Positions 1-7,625 of a DNA stretch of 25,074 bases are shown here, piece by piece. The stretch is from Acidobacteriaceae bacterium (GTDB lineage Bacteria; Acidobacteriota; Terriglobia; Terriglobales; Acidobacteriaceae). The first letter of the stretch is position 1. Each line of letters opens with the position of its first letter. Under the pieces are notes generated by a model. That model was not told the origin of the DNA, did not search any database, and saw only the letters and a list, made by a program, of their open reading frames with translations. The position numbers and the translations under genes were made by a program. The stretch covers positions 1 through 25,074 of the forward strand of contig DAHUXF010000005.1 in assembly GCA_027307295.1 (NCBI GenBank), read 5' to 3'.

Positions 1-1
1 G

Positions 2-1804
2 TTCCCTTTCCCCAAGTACGACATGGTGATGATTCCCGGCTTTGCTTACGGCGGCATGGAGCATGCTGGCGCGACATTCCTGCGGGAAGAGTCGGTCCTT
101 TTTCGCACTGCGCCCACGCACAGTGACCGGCTCAACCGTGACATTCTGCTGCTGCATGAGCTAACGCACCAGTGGTTCGGTGACCTGGTGACCATGCGCT
201 GGTTTGACGATCTCTGGCTCAAAGAAGGCTTTGCGCAATACATGGCGTATCATGCGCTCAACGCGCTCAAGCCGAATGAGAATGTATGGAAGCGTTTCTA
301 TCAGGCCATCAAGCCTGCCGCTTACGCCATTGACTCCACGCCCGGCACCACGCCGATCTACCAGGACATCCCTAACTTGAAAGACGCCAAATCGGCCTAC
401 GGCGCAATTGTGTACTCAAAAGCGCCCAGCGTCATCAAGCAGCTCGCATTCGTGCTGGGCGAAGACCAGTTCCGTGACGGCCTGCGTCTCTACGTAAAAG
501 AACATGTCTATTCCAATGCGGAATGGAGCGATCTGGTGCGGGCGTTTGAGCGTGTATCGAAAAAATCTCTCAGCTCTTGGGCAGAAGCGTATATCAAAAG
601 ACGCGGCATGCCTCAGATGGATGTGGAGTGGAGCTGCGACGGTGAGGGCGGGGAGAGCCTGGTTCGCGTGAAGCTGACACAGCATGACGTGCTCGGCGGA
701 GGCGGTTTTTGGCCGATCGCTACCAATGTGGTAATGAGCAATGGCGAGAGTGACACCACTGCGCGGGCTGAATGGCAGACGGCAACAACTCGATTCGGTC
801 TGGATAATAAACATCCGTGTCCAAGCTACGTCTTCGCTAACTATCAAGATGAGGCTTATGGCCGCTTCCTGCTTGATCCTGTGAGCCGCAAGGCGGTGAT
901 GGCCCAGCTTGGCGGCATGAAAGACGTTTTTCAACGCACATTGCTCTGGGGCTCATTGTGGGATTCCGTGCGCGAAGCCCAGCTTGATCCTCGCGAATAT
1001 ATTGACCTGGCACTGCGCCTGTTGCCGAATGAAAAGGACGAAGCCCTGGCGCAAAGCGTTCTTGGCCGCGCCATCACAGCAATGCATCGCTATGTGCCGC
1101 CGGAAGTCCGCGCGCAACTGGCGCCCAAAATGGAAGCCCTGGCCGCCGATCAGATGATTCATGCTCCTGACCAGGACATGCGCATCACATGGTTTCGCGC
1201 ATTACGCAACGTGGCAGAGACTGAGTTCGCGCGCAGCCGGCTCAAATCCGTGCTCAGTGGCGCGTTGCAGGTGCCGGGCGTGGAGCTGCGCCCGCTGGAT
1301 CGCTGGAACATTGTGACTACATTGATCGCATTGCATGATCCTGACGCGGAACCTACGCTGGCAGCGGAGACCAAGCGCGATCCCTCCGGCGACGGCAAAA
1401 AATATGCCTATGTGGCAATGGCGGCCCGTGCGGATGAAGCCACCAAGAAGCAGTACTTCGACGAATACCTGCATGACCCGGCGCGTCCGGAAGACTGGAT
1501 TGAGCAAAGCCTGGGCAGCTTCAACTATTGGAACCAGTCTGAGCTGACGCTGCCCTTTCTGAATCCGGCGCTGGCAGCACTACCCCAGGTAAAGCGCGAA
1601 CGGAAGATCTTCTTTATGCTGGCCTGGCTCAATGCCTTCATTGGCGGACAACAATCCGCAGCGGCACAAAAGCAGGTCCATGAATATTTACAGACCACAC
1701 CGCTGGACAAAGACTTGAAATTGAAGTTGCTGGAAGTTGGGGACGAACTGGACCGAACAGTAAAGATCAGGGCCAGGTACGATTCACAGCGCTCAACACT
1801 ATAG
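2..1804 (+). CDS. M1 family metallo-aminopeptidase, C-terminal part (5' end outside window)
   Basis: Zinc aminopeptidase that removes N-terminal residues from peptides. The reading frame is open from the first bases, so the gene begins upstream and the ATG at 23 is internal. Counting from that ATG, the substrate-binding exopeptidase motif appears as GGMEHAG (residues 10-16, the GAMEN equivalent). The zinc site is HELTH (45-49) with the third ligand E68 in KEGFA, and the probable transition-state tyrosine is Y131 in VYSKAPS. The rest is a long helical ERAP1-C-like domain (about 230-593) typical of the family. The signal peptide and N-terminal beta domain are not visible, so localisation cannot be judged. 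The missing part should be about 250-300 residues. The family is certain; substrate preference is unknown. Confidence 0.93.
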   Translation, partial: FPFPKYDMVMIPGFAYGGMEHAGATFLREESVLFRTAPTHSDRLNRDILLLHELTHQWFGDLVTMRWFDDLWLKEGFAQYMAYHALNALKPNENVWKRFYQAIKPAAYAIDSTPGTTPIYQDIPNLKDAKSAYGAIVYSKAPSVIKQLAFVLGEDQFRDGLRLYVKEHVYSNAEWSDLVRAFERVSKKSLSSWAEAYIKRRGMPQMDVEWSCDGEGGESLVRVKLTQHDVLGGGGFWPIATNVVMSNGESDTTARAEWQTATTRFGLDNKHPCPSYVFANYQDEAYGRFLLDPVSRKAVMAQLGGMKDVFQRTLLWGSLWDSVREAQLDPREYIDLALRLLPNEKDEALAQSVLGRAITAMHRYVPPEVRAQLAPKMEALAADQMIHAPDQDMRITWFRALRNVAETEFARSRLKSVLSGALQVPGVELRPLDRWNIVTTLIALHDPDAEPTLAAETKRDPSGDGKKYAYVAMAARADEATKKQYFDEYLHDPARPEDWIEQSLGSFNYWNQSELTLPFLNPALAALPQVKRERKIFFMLAWLNAFIGGQQSAAAQKQVHEYLQTTPLDKDLKLKLLEVGDELDRTVKIRARYDSQRSTL

Positions 1805-2102
1805 ACACGGTGGTTTTAGGCCGCTTGGTATCACATCAGGCGCTGGCATGCTCATAGCATGGCTTGTGACCGGATGTTCTCGCTTCAAGACAGGCGGTGC
1901 TTGCCTCTGTAACTCTATCTATCCATTCCATCTAGCCTATCTTCATTTGAACACAAGGTTTGAAAACCAGGCGTAAAACAAGGGCTAAAAACAAATACAA
2001 GGCATTTGCCATTTCGGGCACAGTTACCCCAAGTGAACATTGCGGTTTTTCGATGAATTTCCGGTACGCAGAATTGGAACAACAGATGTATAATTTTAAA
2101 GG
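1805..2102. other. Intergenic region between the aminopeptidase and glycosyltransferase genes
   Basis: No credible coding frame is seen. A small inverted repeat (catgct/agcatg, 1847-1861) lies about 45 bases after the aminopeptidase stop, but it has no T tract, so I do not call it a terminator. The right end holds the TATAAT box of the next gene. Confidence 0.5.
2089..2094 (+). promoter_or_regulatory. Consensus -10 box very close to the glycosyltransferase start
   Basis: A perfect TATAAT ends 8 bases before the ATG at 2103. No convincing -35 element is placed 16-18 bases upstream. If this box is used, transcription would start at or within a couple of bases of the ATG, giving a leaderless or nearly leaderless mRNA. 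The aaagg at 2098-2102 touches the ATG, too close to act as a normal ribosome binding site. Confidence 0.5.
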
Positions 2103-3080
2103 ATGCCGAAGTATTCCATTGTAGTTCCGTTTCATAACGAGCAGGAGAGCGTGACCGCGCTTTATGACCGCCTGAAAGCGGTGATGGAAGCCACGGGAGA
2201 AACGTTCGAACTGGTATTTGTGGATGACGGCAGTCTGGACCGTACATACAAGCTGCTGCGCGAGATTGTAACCATTGACAGCCGCGTAGTGGTGGTCAAG
2301 CTGCGGCGTAACTTCGGCCAAACCTCGGCGTTGGCCGCAGGCTTTGCCCACTCTCAGGGTGAGTTTGTGATCGCCATGGATGGCGACCTGCAACACGATC
2401 CCGACGATATTCCAAAATTTCTGGAGATGCTGGAACAGGGTTACGACCTGGTCAGCGGCTGGCGCAAAGAGCGGGTAGATAACTTTGTGATGCGCCGCCT
2501 GCCTTCCCGCATTGCCAACTGGACCATGTCCAAGCTGAGCGGCGTCAAGATCCATGACTTCGGCACCACGTACAAAGCGTATCGCCGCGAAATCATCCAG
2601 CAGCTTCCGCTCTATGGAGAGTTGCACCGTTTTATTCCTGCTCTGGCGTCCTGGTATGGAGCGTCAATATGTGAGATTCCAATCAAGAACATCGTGCGTC
2701 CCAAGGGCAACTCACATTACGGCATCTCGCGCACCTTCCGCGTCTTCTTTGATCTGATCACCATCCGTTTCCTGCTGAAATACATGTACCGGCCGCTCCA
2801 CCTGTTTGGCACCGTGGGAATGTTTTCCCTGCTGGGCGGGTTAAGCGTTGCGTTCTGGCTGATGCTTTCCAAGCTTATCTGGCATACAAGCGTCATGGGA
2901 GCGCACGGCCCTCTGCTGGTTTCAGCCGCAGTATTGATTGTTTTTGGCGGACAGATGCTGGCCCTGGGACTGCTGGGCGATCTGCAAGTGCGCAACTTCC
3001 AGGAACCTACCCGGCGTGTGCCTTACACTGTGGCGCACGTCTTGAGATCGCAAAGCCAGGAACAAGCAGTCAACGAGTAA
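2103..3080 (+). CDS. Family 2 glycosyltransferase, polyprenyl-phosphate sugar transferase type
   Basis: Membrane-associated GT-A glycosyltransferase resembling the DPM1/GtrB/ArnC group, which moves a sugar from a nucleotide donor to a polyprenyl phosphate on the cytoplasmic face. The N-terminal catalytic domain shows FVDDGSLD (residues 39-46) and the metal-binding DGD of AMDGDLQHDP (D93, D95). Two C-terminal membrane segments lie at about 232-258 and 268-293, as usual for GtrB/ArnC-like proteins of about 320 residues. An aminotransferase starts 20 bases after the stop, so the two are probably co-transcribed. That pairing fits sugar or lipid modification of the envelope but does not prove it. 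The exact sugar and acceptor cannot be read from the sequence. Confidence 0.9.
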   Translation: MPKYSIVVPFHNEQESVTALYDRLKAVMEATGETFELVFVDDGSLDRTYKLLREIVTIDSRVVVVKLRRNFGQTSALAAGFAHSQGEFVIAMDGDLQHDPDDIPKFLEMLEQGYDLVSGWRKERVDNFVMRRLPSRIANWTMSKLSGVKIHDFGTTYKAYRREIIQQLPLYGELHRFIPALASWYGASICEIPIKNIVRPKGNSHYGISRTFRVFFDLITIRFLLKYMYRPLHLFGTVGMFSLLGGLSVAFWLMLSKLIWHTSVMGAHGPLLVSAAVLIVFGGQMLALGLLGDLQVRNFQEPTRRVPYTVAHVLRSQSQEQAVNE

Positions 3081-3100
3081 TCCAACATAAGGCATAAAAA

Positions 3101-4300
3101 ATGAGCACAGTTACCACTGCAACAGAGCTGCGGCTGGCCAAACGTATGGCCCGCCTGGGAACGGAAACTGCTTTTGAAACGCTTGCCAAAGCCCGCGCGC
3201 TGGAGGCCCAGGGAAAGAGCGTGATCCACCTGGAGATTGGCGAGCCGGATTTTGACACTCCCGCCAATGTGATTGACGCAGGCATTGATGCCATTCACAA
3301 GGGCTATACGCATTACACGCCTTCAGCGGGCATGCCGGCCCTGCGTGAGGCCGTGGCAGTAGAAGTCACGCGGACCCATGGCGTAAAAGTATCGGCAGAT
3401 GAAGTGGTGATTGTGCCGGGCGGCAAGCCAACCATCTATTTCACTTTTACTGCCTTGGTGGAAGAAGGCGATGAGGTTATTTATCCCAACCCCGGCTTCC
3501 CAATTTATGAATCGTTGATCAATGTCACCGGCGCTACGCCCGTGCCTCTGCAAATGCGCGAGGAAAAAGATTTTCGCCTGGATCCCAATGAACTGGCCGA
3601 CCGGATCACCGACCGCACCAGGCTGATTGTGCTGAACTCGCCGCACAATCCTACAGGCAGCGTGGTCACCGAGCAGGACGTCAAGGGCATTGCCGCGGCC
3701 ATCGGCGACCGCGACATCATGGTGCTCTCCGATGAAATCTACAGCCGCCTGATCTTTGAAGGCCGCCACCATTCGTTGATGTCACTGCCAGGATGGAAAG
3801 ACCGCGTCATCATGCTGGATGGCTGGTCCAAAACTTATGCTATGACCGGATGGCGCCTGGGTTATGGCGTGATGCGCAAAGATCTGGCCGCTCACTTTGG
3901 CCGTCTGATGACCAATGTGAACTCCTGCAGCGCCGCCTTTACCCAGATGGCCGGCATGGAAGCGATCAAGGGCGATCAAGCGTCAGTCAAATATATGTGC
4001 TCACAGTTCAAGGCCCGGCGTGACAAATTTATCGCCGGCCTCAATGAGATTCCCGGCTTCAGTTGCCGGCTGCCGCATGGCGCTTTCTATGCTTTCCCCA
4101 ACGTAAAAAAGACCGGATGGTCCTCTAAGAAGCTGGCGGAAGCGCTGCTGAATGAAGCTGGCGTGGCTTGCCTTTCAGGAACGGCATTCGGCCAATTTGG
4201 TGAAGGCTATCTGCGCTTCAGCATCGCCAACTCCATGGAAAACCTGGATGAGGCCCTCAAACGCATCGGAAGCTGGGTCAAGAAAAGTATCAAAGCGTAA
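3101..4300 (+). CDS. Pyridoxal-phosphate aminotransferase, class I/II (AspC/AlaT-like)
   Basis: Fold-type I PLP-dependent aminotransferase of 399 residues, the normal length for the aspartate/alanine/aromatic group. Family signatures are IGEPDFDTP near residue 46, NSPHNPTG with the cofactor-contacting Asn, SDEIYS, and the Schiff-base lysine K244 in SKTYAMTGWRLGYG. The C-terminal RFSIANS contains the Arg that usually binds the substrate alpha-carboxylate. The start is supported by aagg about 9 bases upstream of the ATG. It lies 20 bases after the glycosyltransferase and about 200 bases before a D-2-hydroxyacid dehydrogenase. An aminotransferase and a 2-oxoacid reductase could share a 2-oxoacid, but this is only suggestive. 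Substrate is not assignable. Confidence 0.92.
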   Translation: MSTVTTATELRLAKRMARLGTETAFETLAKARALEAQGKSVIHLEIGEPDFDTPANVIDAGIDAIHKGYTHYTPSAGMPALREAVAVEVTRTHGVKVSADEVVIVPGGKPTIYFTFTALVEEGDEVIYPNPGFPIYESLINVTGATPVPLQMREEKDFRLDPNELADRITDRTRLIVLNSPHNPTGSVVTEQDVKGIAAAIGDRDIMVLSDEIYSRLIFEGRHHSLMSLPGWKDRVIMLDGWSKTYAMTGWRLGYGVMRKDLAAHFGRLMTNVNSCSAAFTQMAGMEAIKGDQASVKYMCSQFKARRDKFIAGLNEIPGFSCRLPHGAFYAFPNVKKTGWSSKKLAEALLNEAGVACLSGTAFGQFGEGYLRFSIANSMENLDEALKRIGSWVKKSIKA

Positions 4301-4314
4301 CCGCAGTCCAGGGT

Positions 4315-4450
4315 AGCCGCGAACCTTGCACGAATGCACACGAATCTTGATTGAGTAGTCAGCATACGCTTGTCCTCAATCAGCAAGTCGCGCCCGTTTT
4401 TCCTGGGGCGATTCTCTTGTGCGTTAAGGTTATTCGTGCTGGTTCGCGCC
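4315..4450. repeat. Imperfect inverted repeat of the intergenic 'cgaa-cacgaat' type
   Basis: The left arm (4315-4340) reads gccgcgaaccttgcacgaat. The reverse complement of the right arm (4431-4450) reads ggcgcgaaccagcacgaat, so the arms match over about 16 of 19 positions. The roughly 90 bases between them are non-coding. The element fills most of the gap between the aminotransferase and the dehydrogenase. The arm sequence resembles the 'cacgaat/cgcgaat' runs of the repeats at 5711 and 16019. It could be a small non-autonomous palindromic repeat; I see no clear target-site duplication. Confidence 0.5.
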
Positions 4451-4505
4451 GGCCCTTCGTCATCACCTGTGTTCGTCCCGCGCAAGCCAGCGGCAAAAAT
4501 TTCTC

Positions 4506-5639
4506 ATGTCTGATAAAACGTTTCGTATTTATGCCACCTGCCACATTGGCGACGCTGCCGAAAATAAGCTTCGTGAAAAGGGCCACGAGCTTGAGATTTA
4601 TCCTGGCCCGGAAGCTCCTCCAAAAAGCCTGATCGTGGAAAAAGTCCGCAGCGGCGTGGATGGACTCATTACTACGCTGCGCGATCCGATCGATGAGGAG
4701 GTATTTGCTGCCGGCAAAGGCACGCTCAAAGTTGTCTCCCAGATCGCCGTGGGCTTTGACAATATCAATCGCGCCGACGCCAACCGCTATAAAGTTCCAT
4801 TCACAAACACGCCGGAAGTCCTTAACGACGCGACCGCCGAATTCACCTTCCTGATGATGGGCACACTGTCCCGGCGCATGTGGGACAGCGAGAAGCTGGT
4901 GCGGGCGCAGAAATGGGGCGCGTGGCATCCTTTTCTTCCCTTTCTGGGAGACGAGATCACGGGCAAGACCATCGCCATTATTGGCACAGGCCGGATCGGG
5001 CTGGCGCTGATCAAGAAGTGCCTTGGCTTTGACATGAATGTGCTTTGCTACGACCCGGTCTTTCAGAACCATCGCTTCGCGGCGGATGTCCAGCAGCTTA
5101 TGGACCTGCGCTACAAGCTGGGCATGGTGAAAGAAAACAACTGGATCAAATATGTCAGCCTGGACGAAGCGCTCAGCCAGTCCGACTACGTCAGCCTGCA
5201 TGTTCCGCTGGTGCGTACAGGAAAGTCGCCCACGCATCACCTGATGAATGAACGTACGCTCAGGCTGATGCGCAAAGATGCTTACCTTATCAATGCCGCA
5301 CGCGGCCCGGTAGTGGATGAAGCGGCGCTTGCCAAAGCATTGAAAGAACGCTGGATCGCCGGAGCTGCCCTGGATGTGTTTGAGCAGGAGCCGCTGGCCG
5401 GCGATTCGCCATTACTTGACCCTGAACTGGAAGATCGCTGCCGTCTTTTCCATCACTTTGCCAGCGCTGGACGGATTACGCGGCTCTCCCTCGATCCGGA
5501 AAAAGGCATGGCCGGACGCTGCATTCAAGGATTGCTTGATGTATTGGAAGGAAACTATGGTGGCGACAAGACAAGGATGCCTTACGTAGTCAATAAAGAA
5601 GCCTGGACCGGCTCGGGAGCGGATGGCGAGGGAATCTGA
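4506..5639 (+). CDS. D-isomer-specific 2-hydroxyacid dehydrogenase (glyoxylate/hydroxypyruvate reductase-like)
   Basis: Cytoplasmic NAD(P)-dependent reductase of 2-oxoacids to D-2-hydroxyacids. The nucleotide-binding loop is IGTGRIG near residue 160. The catalytic set is present: R266 in NAARGPVVDE, E295 in DVFEQEP, and H317 in FHHFASAG (usually PHIGSAT). It is 377 residues, longer than the roughly 320-335 of typical GyaR. Extra length comes from an insertion around residues 180-215 (the LMDLRYKLGMVKENN region) and a C-terminal extension. No strong ribosome binding site precedes the ATG, but the N-terminal sequence fits the family from there. It may be in the same transcript as the two genes upstream. 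Glyoxylate or hydroxypyruvate is the likely substrate class, not proven. Confidence 0.9.
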   Translation: MSDKTFRIYATCHIGDAAENKLREKGHELEIYPGPEAPPKSLIVEKVRSGVDGLITTLRDPIDEEVFAAGKGTLKVVSQIAVGFDNINRADANRYKVPFTNTPEVLNDATAEFTFLMMGTLSRRMWDSEKLVRAQKWGAWHPFLPFLGDEITGKTIAIIGTGRIGLALIKKCLGFDMNVLCYDPVFQNHRFAADVQQLMDLRYKLGMVKENNWIKYVSLDEALSQSDYVSLHVPLVRTGKSPTHHLMNERTLRLMRKDAYLINAARGPVVDEAALAKALKERWIAGAALDVFEQEPLAGDSPLLDPELEDRCRLFHHFASAGRITRLSLDPEKGMAGRCIQGLLDVLEGNYGGDKTRMPYVVNKEAWTGSGADGEGI

Positions 5640-5921
5640 TCAGCCATGTTGCGCGCGCAGGGACACAAGGTGGGCGCTGGACTCATCAGAATATTACGGC
5701 GGTTGCCGGGTTGGTGTACTTTTTCGCCGCAGATTTCGCAGATGAGCGCATATCAGGAGAGGTAGTTAGCCGCGAATCAACACGAAATACGCGAATCTAT
5801 CGAGTCCAACCAGGACTTTTCTCAAAGGTATGTTTGCCCTATGACTCTATGCCACCGTGGTGGAAGGTTTTTTACGTGTTGCTCTGCGGCACACCAACGC
5901 TGGAACCGCTTTAAAACGGGC
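5640..5921. other. Intergenic region after the dehydrogenase
   Basis: No credible gene is seen. It contains the dispersed repeat copy at 5711-5799. A weak ccaccgtggtgg inverted repeat followed by aaggtttttt (5852-5873) might terminate the dehydrogenase transcript, but the loop is very small. Confidence 0.4.
5711..5799. repeat. Dispersed intergenic repeat, copy 1
   Basis: Shares an ordered series of blocks with 16019-16107: ttggtgtac, then cgcagatttcgcagatga, a diverged middle, then gcgaatcaacacgaaatacg. Both copies lie in gaps between genes and are roughly 89 bases long. Repeats of this 'cgcgaat' sort are common in acidobacterial and planctomycete intergenic DNA, as I recall from such genomes. 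Neither copy carries a coding frame of its own. Confidence 0.65.
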
Positions 5922-5951
5922 AAAAATTTAGGACGGCATCCTGTGCCGTCC
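5922..5951 (-). terminator. Intrinsic terminator of the BON lipoprotein gene
   Basis: An 8-bp perfect stem, ggacggca/tgccgtcc, with a 5-base loop occupies 5931-5951. On the - strand it is followed by taaattttt. It lies about 30 bases after the stop of the - strand BON gene. Confidence 0.75.
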
Positions 5952-5980
5952 TTTAACGAGTGAGTCTTTACCTTGATCGC

Positions 5981-6538
5981 TTACAGCCCTGCACCTGCTT
6001 TATGGCGCTTGCCGCCTTTCACATCCAACTCATTCACAACCTGCTGAACATTCGGAACGCTGGAGGCAAGTTTCTCGGCTTGCTGCCGCAGTTCTGGACT
6101 GTCAACGTCGCCTTTCAGGGTAAGCACTCCATTCTTGGCGTCATAGCGGATATGCTGTTTATCCAGCCGGTTGGCGATGATGACGGCTTTAAAGTCCTTT
6201 TCAATAGCGGAATCCAGATTGGAGTCAATCTTCTTCGCCGCGCCCTCCACACCCTCTGGCCGCACGCCGATTTCGTTCGATATCACGTATCCGCCAGCCG
6301 CGCTCTTGGCCAGCTCCGCGGCATGATCTTTGTCTTCCTGGGTTTTGACCTCTCCGGTCAGGTTTACTAACTGCTTATCGTTGTTCACGTCAACTTTCAC
6401 GTCTTTATAGCCGGCGTTGTCCAGAGCTTTTGCCACCTGGTCCTTGACGTCGGGGGTGCTGGCTTTATCAGTGCTGCAGCCAATTGCGAATGCAAGCAGG
6501 AGTGAAGCCAGGGTTGCCACAATAGTTTTTACACGCAT
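5981..6538 (-). CDS. BON-domain lipoprotein (two BON domains)
   Basis: Small exported protein of 185 residues. The N-terminus is a lipoprotein signal: basic MRVK, a hydrophobic stretch, then AFAIG-C with lipidated C21, followed by a polar linker. Two BON domains are visible, about 32-97 and 110-177. Each has the alpha-beta pattern with a conserved glycine, in VNLTGEVKTQEDKDHA and LTLKGDVDSPELRQQA. The family (OsmY/DolP-like) binds phospholipid surfaces and supports envelope integrity; this is family knowledge. A strong ggaggag lies 8 bases upstream of the ATG, fixing the start. A terminator follows, and purQ lies upstream on the same strand after an 84-base gap. No functional link with purQ is apparent. 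Confidence 0.88.
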   Translation of the reverse strand: MRVKTIVATLASLLLAFAIGCSTDKASTPDVKDQVAKALDNAGYKDVKVDVNNDKQLVNLTGEVKTQEDKDHAAELAKSAAGGYVISNEIGVRPEGVEGAAKKIDSNLDSAIEKDFKAVIIANRLDKQHIRYDAKNGVLTLKGDVDSPELRQQAEKLASSVPNVQQVVNELDVKGGKRHKAGAGL

Positions 6539-6622
6539 AAAAATTCTCCTCCATCAGTAGAACCAGGGGAAGTTCTCTTCACCCAATAGATGCGAGGAGC
6601 AGCCCGGAGGAGGGCTAGGGGG

Positions 6623-7318
6623 CTAACGCGGAACGGGAGACATGGTCATGGAACGGAAGATCTTCGCGCCATCGGAAGACCCAAGTAAAGCTTCACTGCA
6701 TCGGTCAGGATGCGGCATCATGCCCAGAACGTTGCGCCCTTCATTGCAGATTCCAGCAATGTTGTCGAGAGAACCGTTGGGATTGGCTTCAGGTGTGATG
6801 CGGCATTCTGGTGTTGCGTAGCGAAAGACGATCCGGTTCTGGCGCTTCAGGGTTTCCAGCGTCTCAGGATCGCAATAATAGTTGCCTTCCATGTGTCCGA
6901 TGGGAATTCTCAGCACCTCGCCCTGCTTGCAGGCGTTGGTGAATGGCGTGTCCGCGTTTTCCACCCGCAGATCAACAAATTTACAAATGTATTTCAGTCC
7001 CGCATTGCGCATGAGCGCGCCGGGAAGCAATCCGGCTTCACACAAGATCTGGAAGCCATTGCAGATTCCAATCACCAGGCCGCCGGAGGCCGCGAACCGG
7101 GCAACTTCCTGCATGATGGGCGCAAATTTTGCAATAGCGCCGGTGCGCAGATAGTCGCCATAGGCAAAGCCGCCGGGAACAATGATGGCGTCACATTTCT
7201 CCAGATTGTGCGACTCATGCCACAGCATAGTGGCCTGTTGGCCGGTGGCGGCTATGGCAGCGTTATAACTATCCTGATCGCAATTGGAGCCGGGGAAAAT
7301 AATGACGCCAAATTTCAT
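6623..7318 (-). CDS. purQ: Phosphoribosylformylglycinamidine synthase, glutaminase subunit PurQ
   Basis: Class I glutamine amidotransferase that supplies ammonia to PurL for the fourth step of purine synthesis, converting FGAR to FGAM. The signature N-terminus is GVIIFPGSNCDQD. The nucleophile is C86 in GICNGFQIL and the histidine is H203 in MMPHPDR. The usual PHPER glutamate is replaced here by Asp205, a conservative change, with E209 nearby. The 231-residue length is typical of the stand-alone PurQ that works with PurS and small PurL. Neither purS nor purL is in the window, so the gene is separated from its partners here. No ribosome binding site precedes the ATG; an extended -10 element does. 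Confidence 0.95.
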   Translation of the reverse strand: MKFGVIIFPGSNCDQDSYNAAIAATGQQATMLWHESHNLEKCDAIIVPGGFAYGDYLRTGAIAKFAPIMQEVARFAASGGLVIGICNGFQILCEAGLLPGALMRNAGLKYICKFVDLRVENADTPFTNACKQGEVLRIPIGHMEGNYYCDPETLETLKRQNRIVFRYATPECRITPEANPNGSLDNIAGICNEGRNVLGMMPHPDRCSEALLGSSDGAKIFRSMTMSPVPR

Positions 7319-7324
7319 AGCTTT

Positions 7325-7333
7325 ATTTTAACA
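7325..7333 (-). promoter_or_regulatory. Extended -10 promoter for purQ, possibly leaderless
   Basis: Read on the - strand, TGTTAAAAT matches the extended -10 pattern TGnTAnnnT. Its last base is 6 bases from the purQ ATG. No -35 and no Shine-Dalgarno are visible, so a leaderless purQ mRNA is plausible. Confidence 0.4.
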
Positions 7334-7351
7334 ATAACGTAAGCAGGCGGG

Positions 7352-7382
7352 AGCACTCAGCAATCAGTGGTCAGCATTCAGC
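7352..7382. repeat. Tandem heptanucleotide repeat, consensus agcantc
   Basis: Four consecutive 7-base units, agcactc agcaatc agtggtc agcattc, plus a partial fifth (agc). It sits in the 307-base gap between purQ and the AI-2E-like gene. The rest of that gap (7383-7625) shows no gene I can support. Confidence 0.7.
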
Positions 7383-7625
7383 CTTTCATGTTCGTCTTGA
7401 TGCGTCGGCGGCTAGACTAGCACTGCTCCCAACGCTAATGAAGACGAGGGGGAAACTACAGGGAACGCCGCAAAAAGCACCGTAGTGAAGGGGTTGCTCC
7501 AAGCGCGACAAAATACTCAACACAATGGCCGAGAGAAAGCCGCATGTCTGAGCCTCCCGCCGTCCAAAAGTGTAAAGATACCTATGGGGCGACCACTCCC
7601 AACACATAGTAAACTGAAATGATAG

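Noticed and set aside
1847..1861. Hairpin catgct/agcatg as a terminator of the aminopeptidase gene
   Set aside because: Only 6 bp of stem, a 3-base loop and no T tract.
1932..2627. A 231-codon - strand frame
   Set aside because: Antisense to the glycosyltransferase, whose DDGS and DGD motifs are clear.
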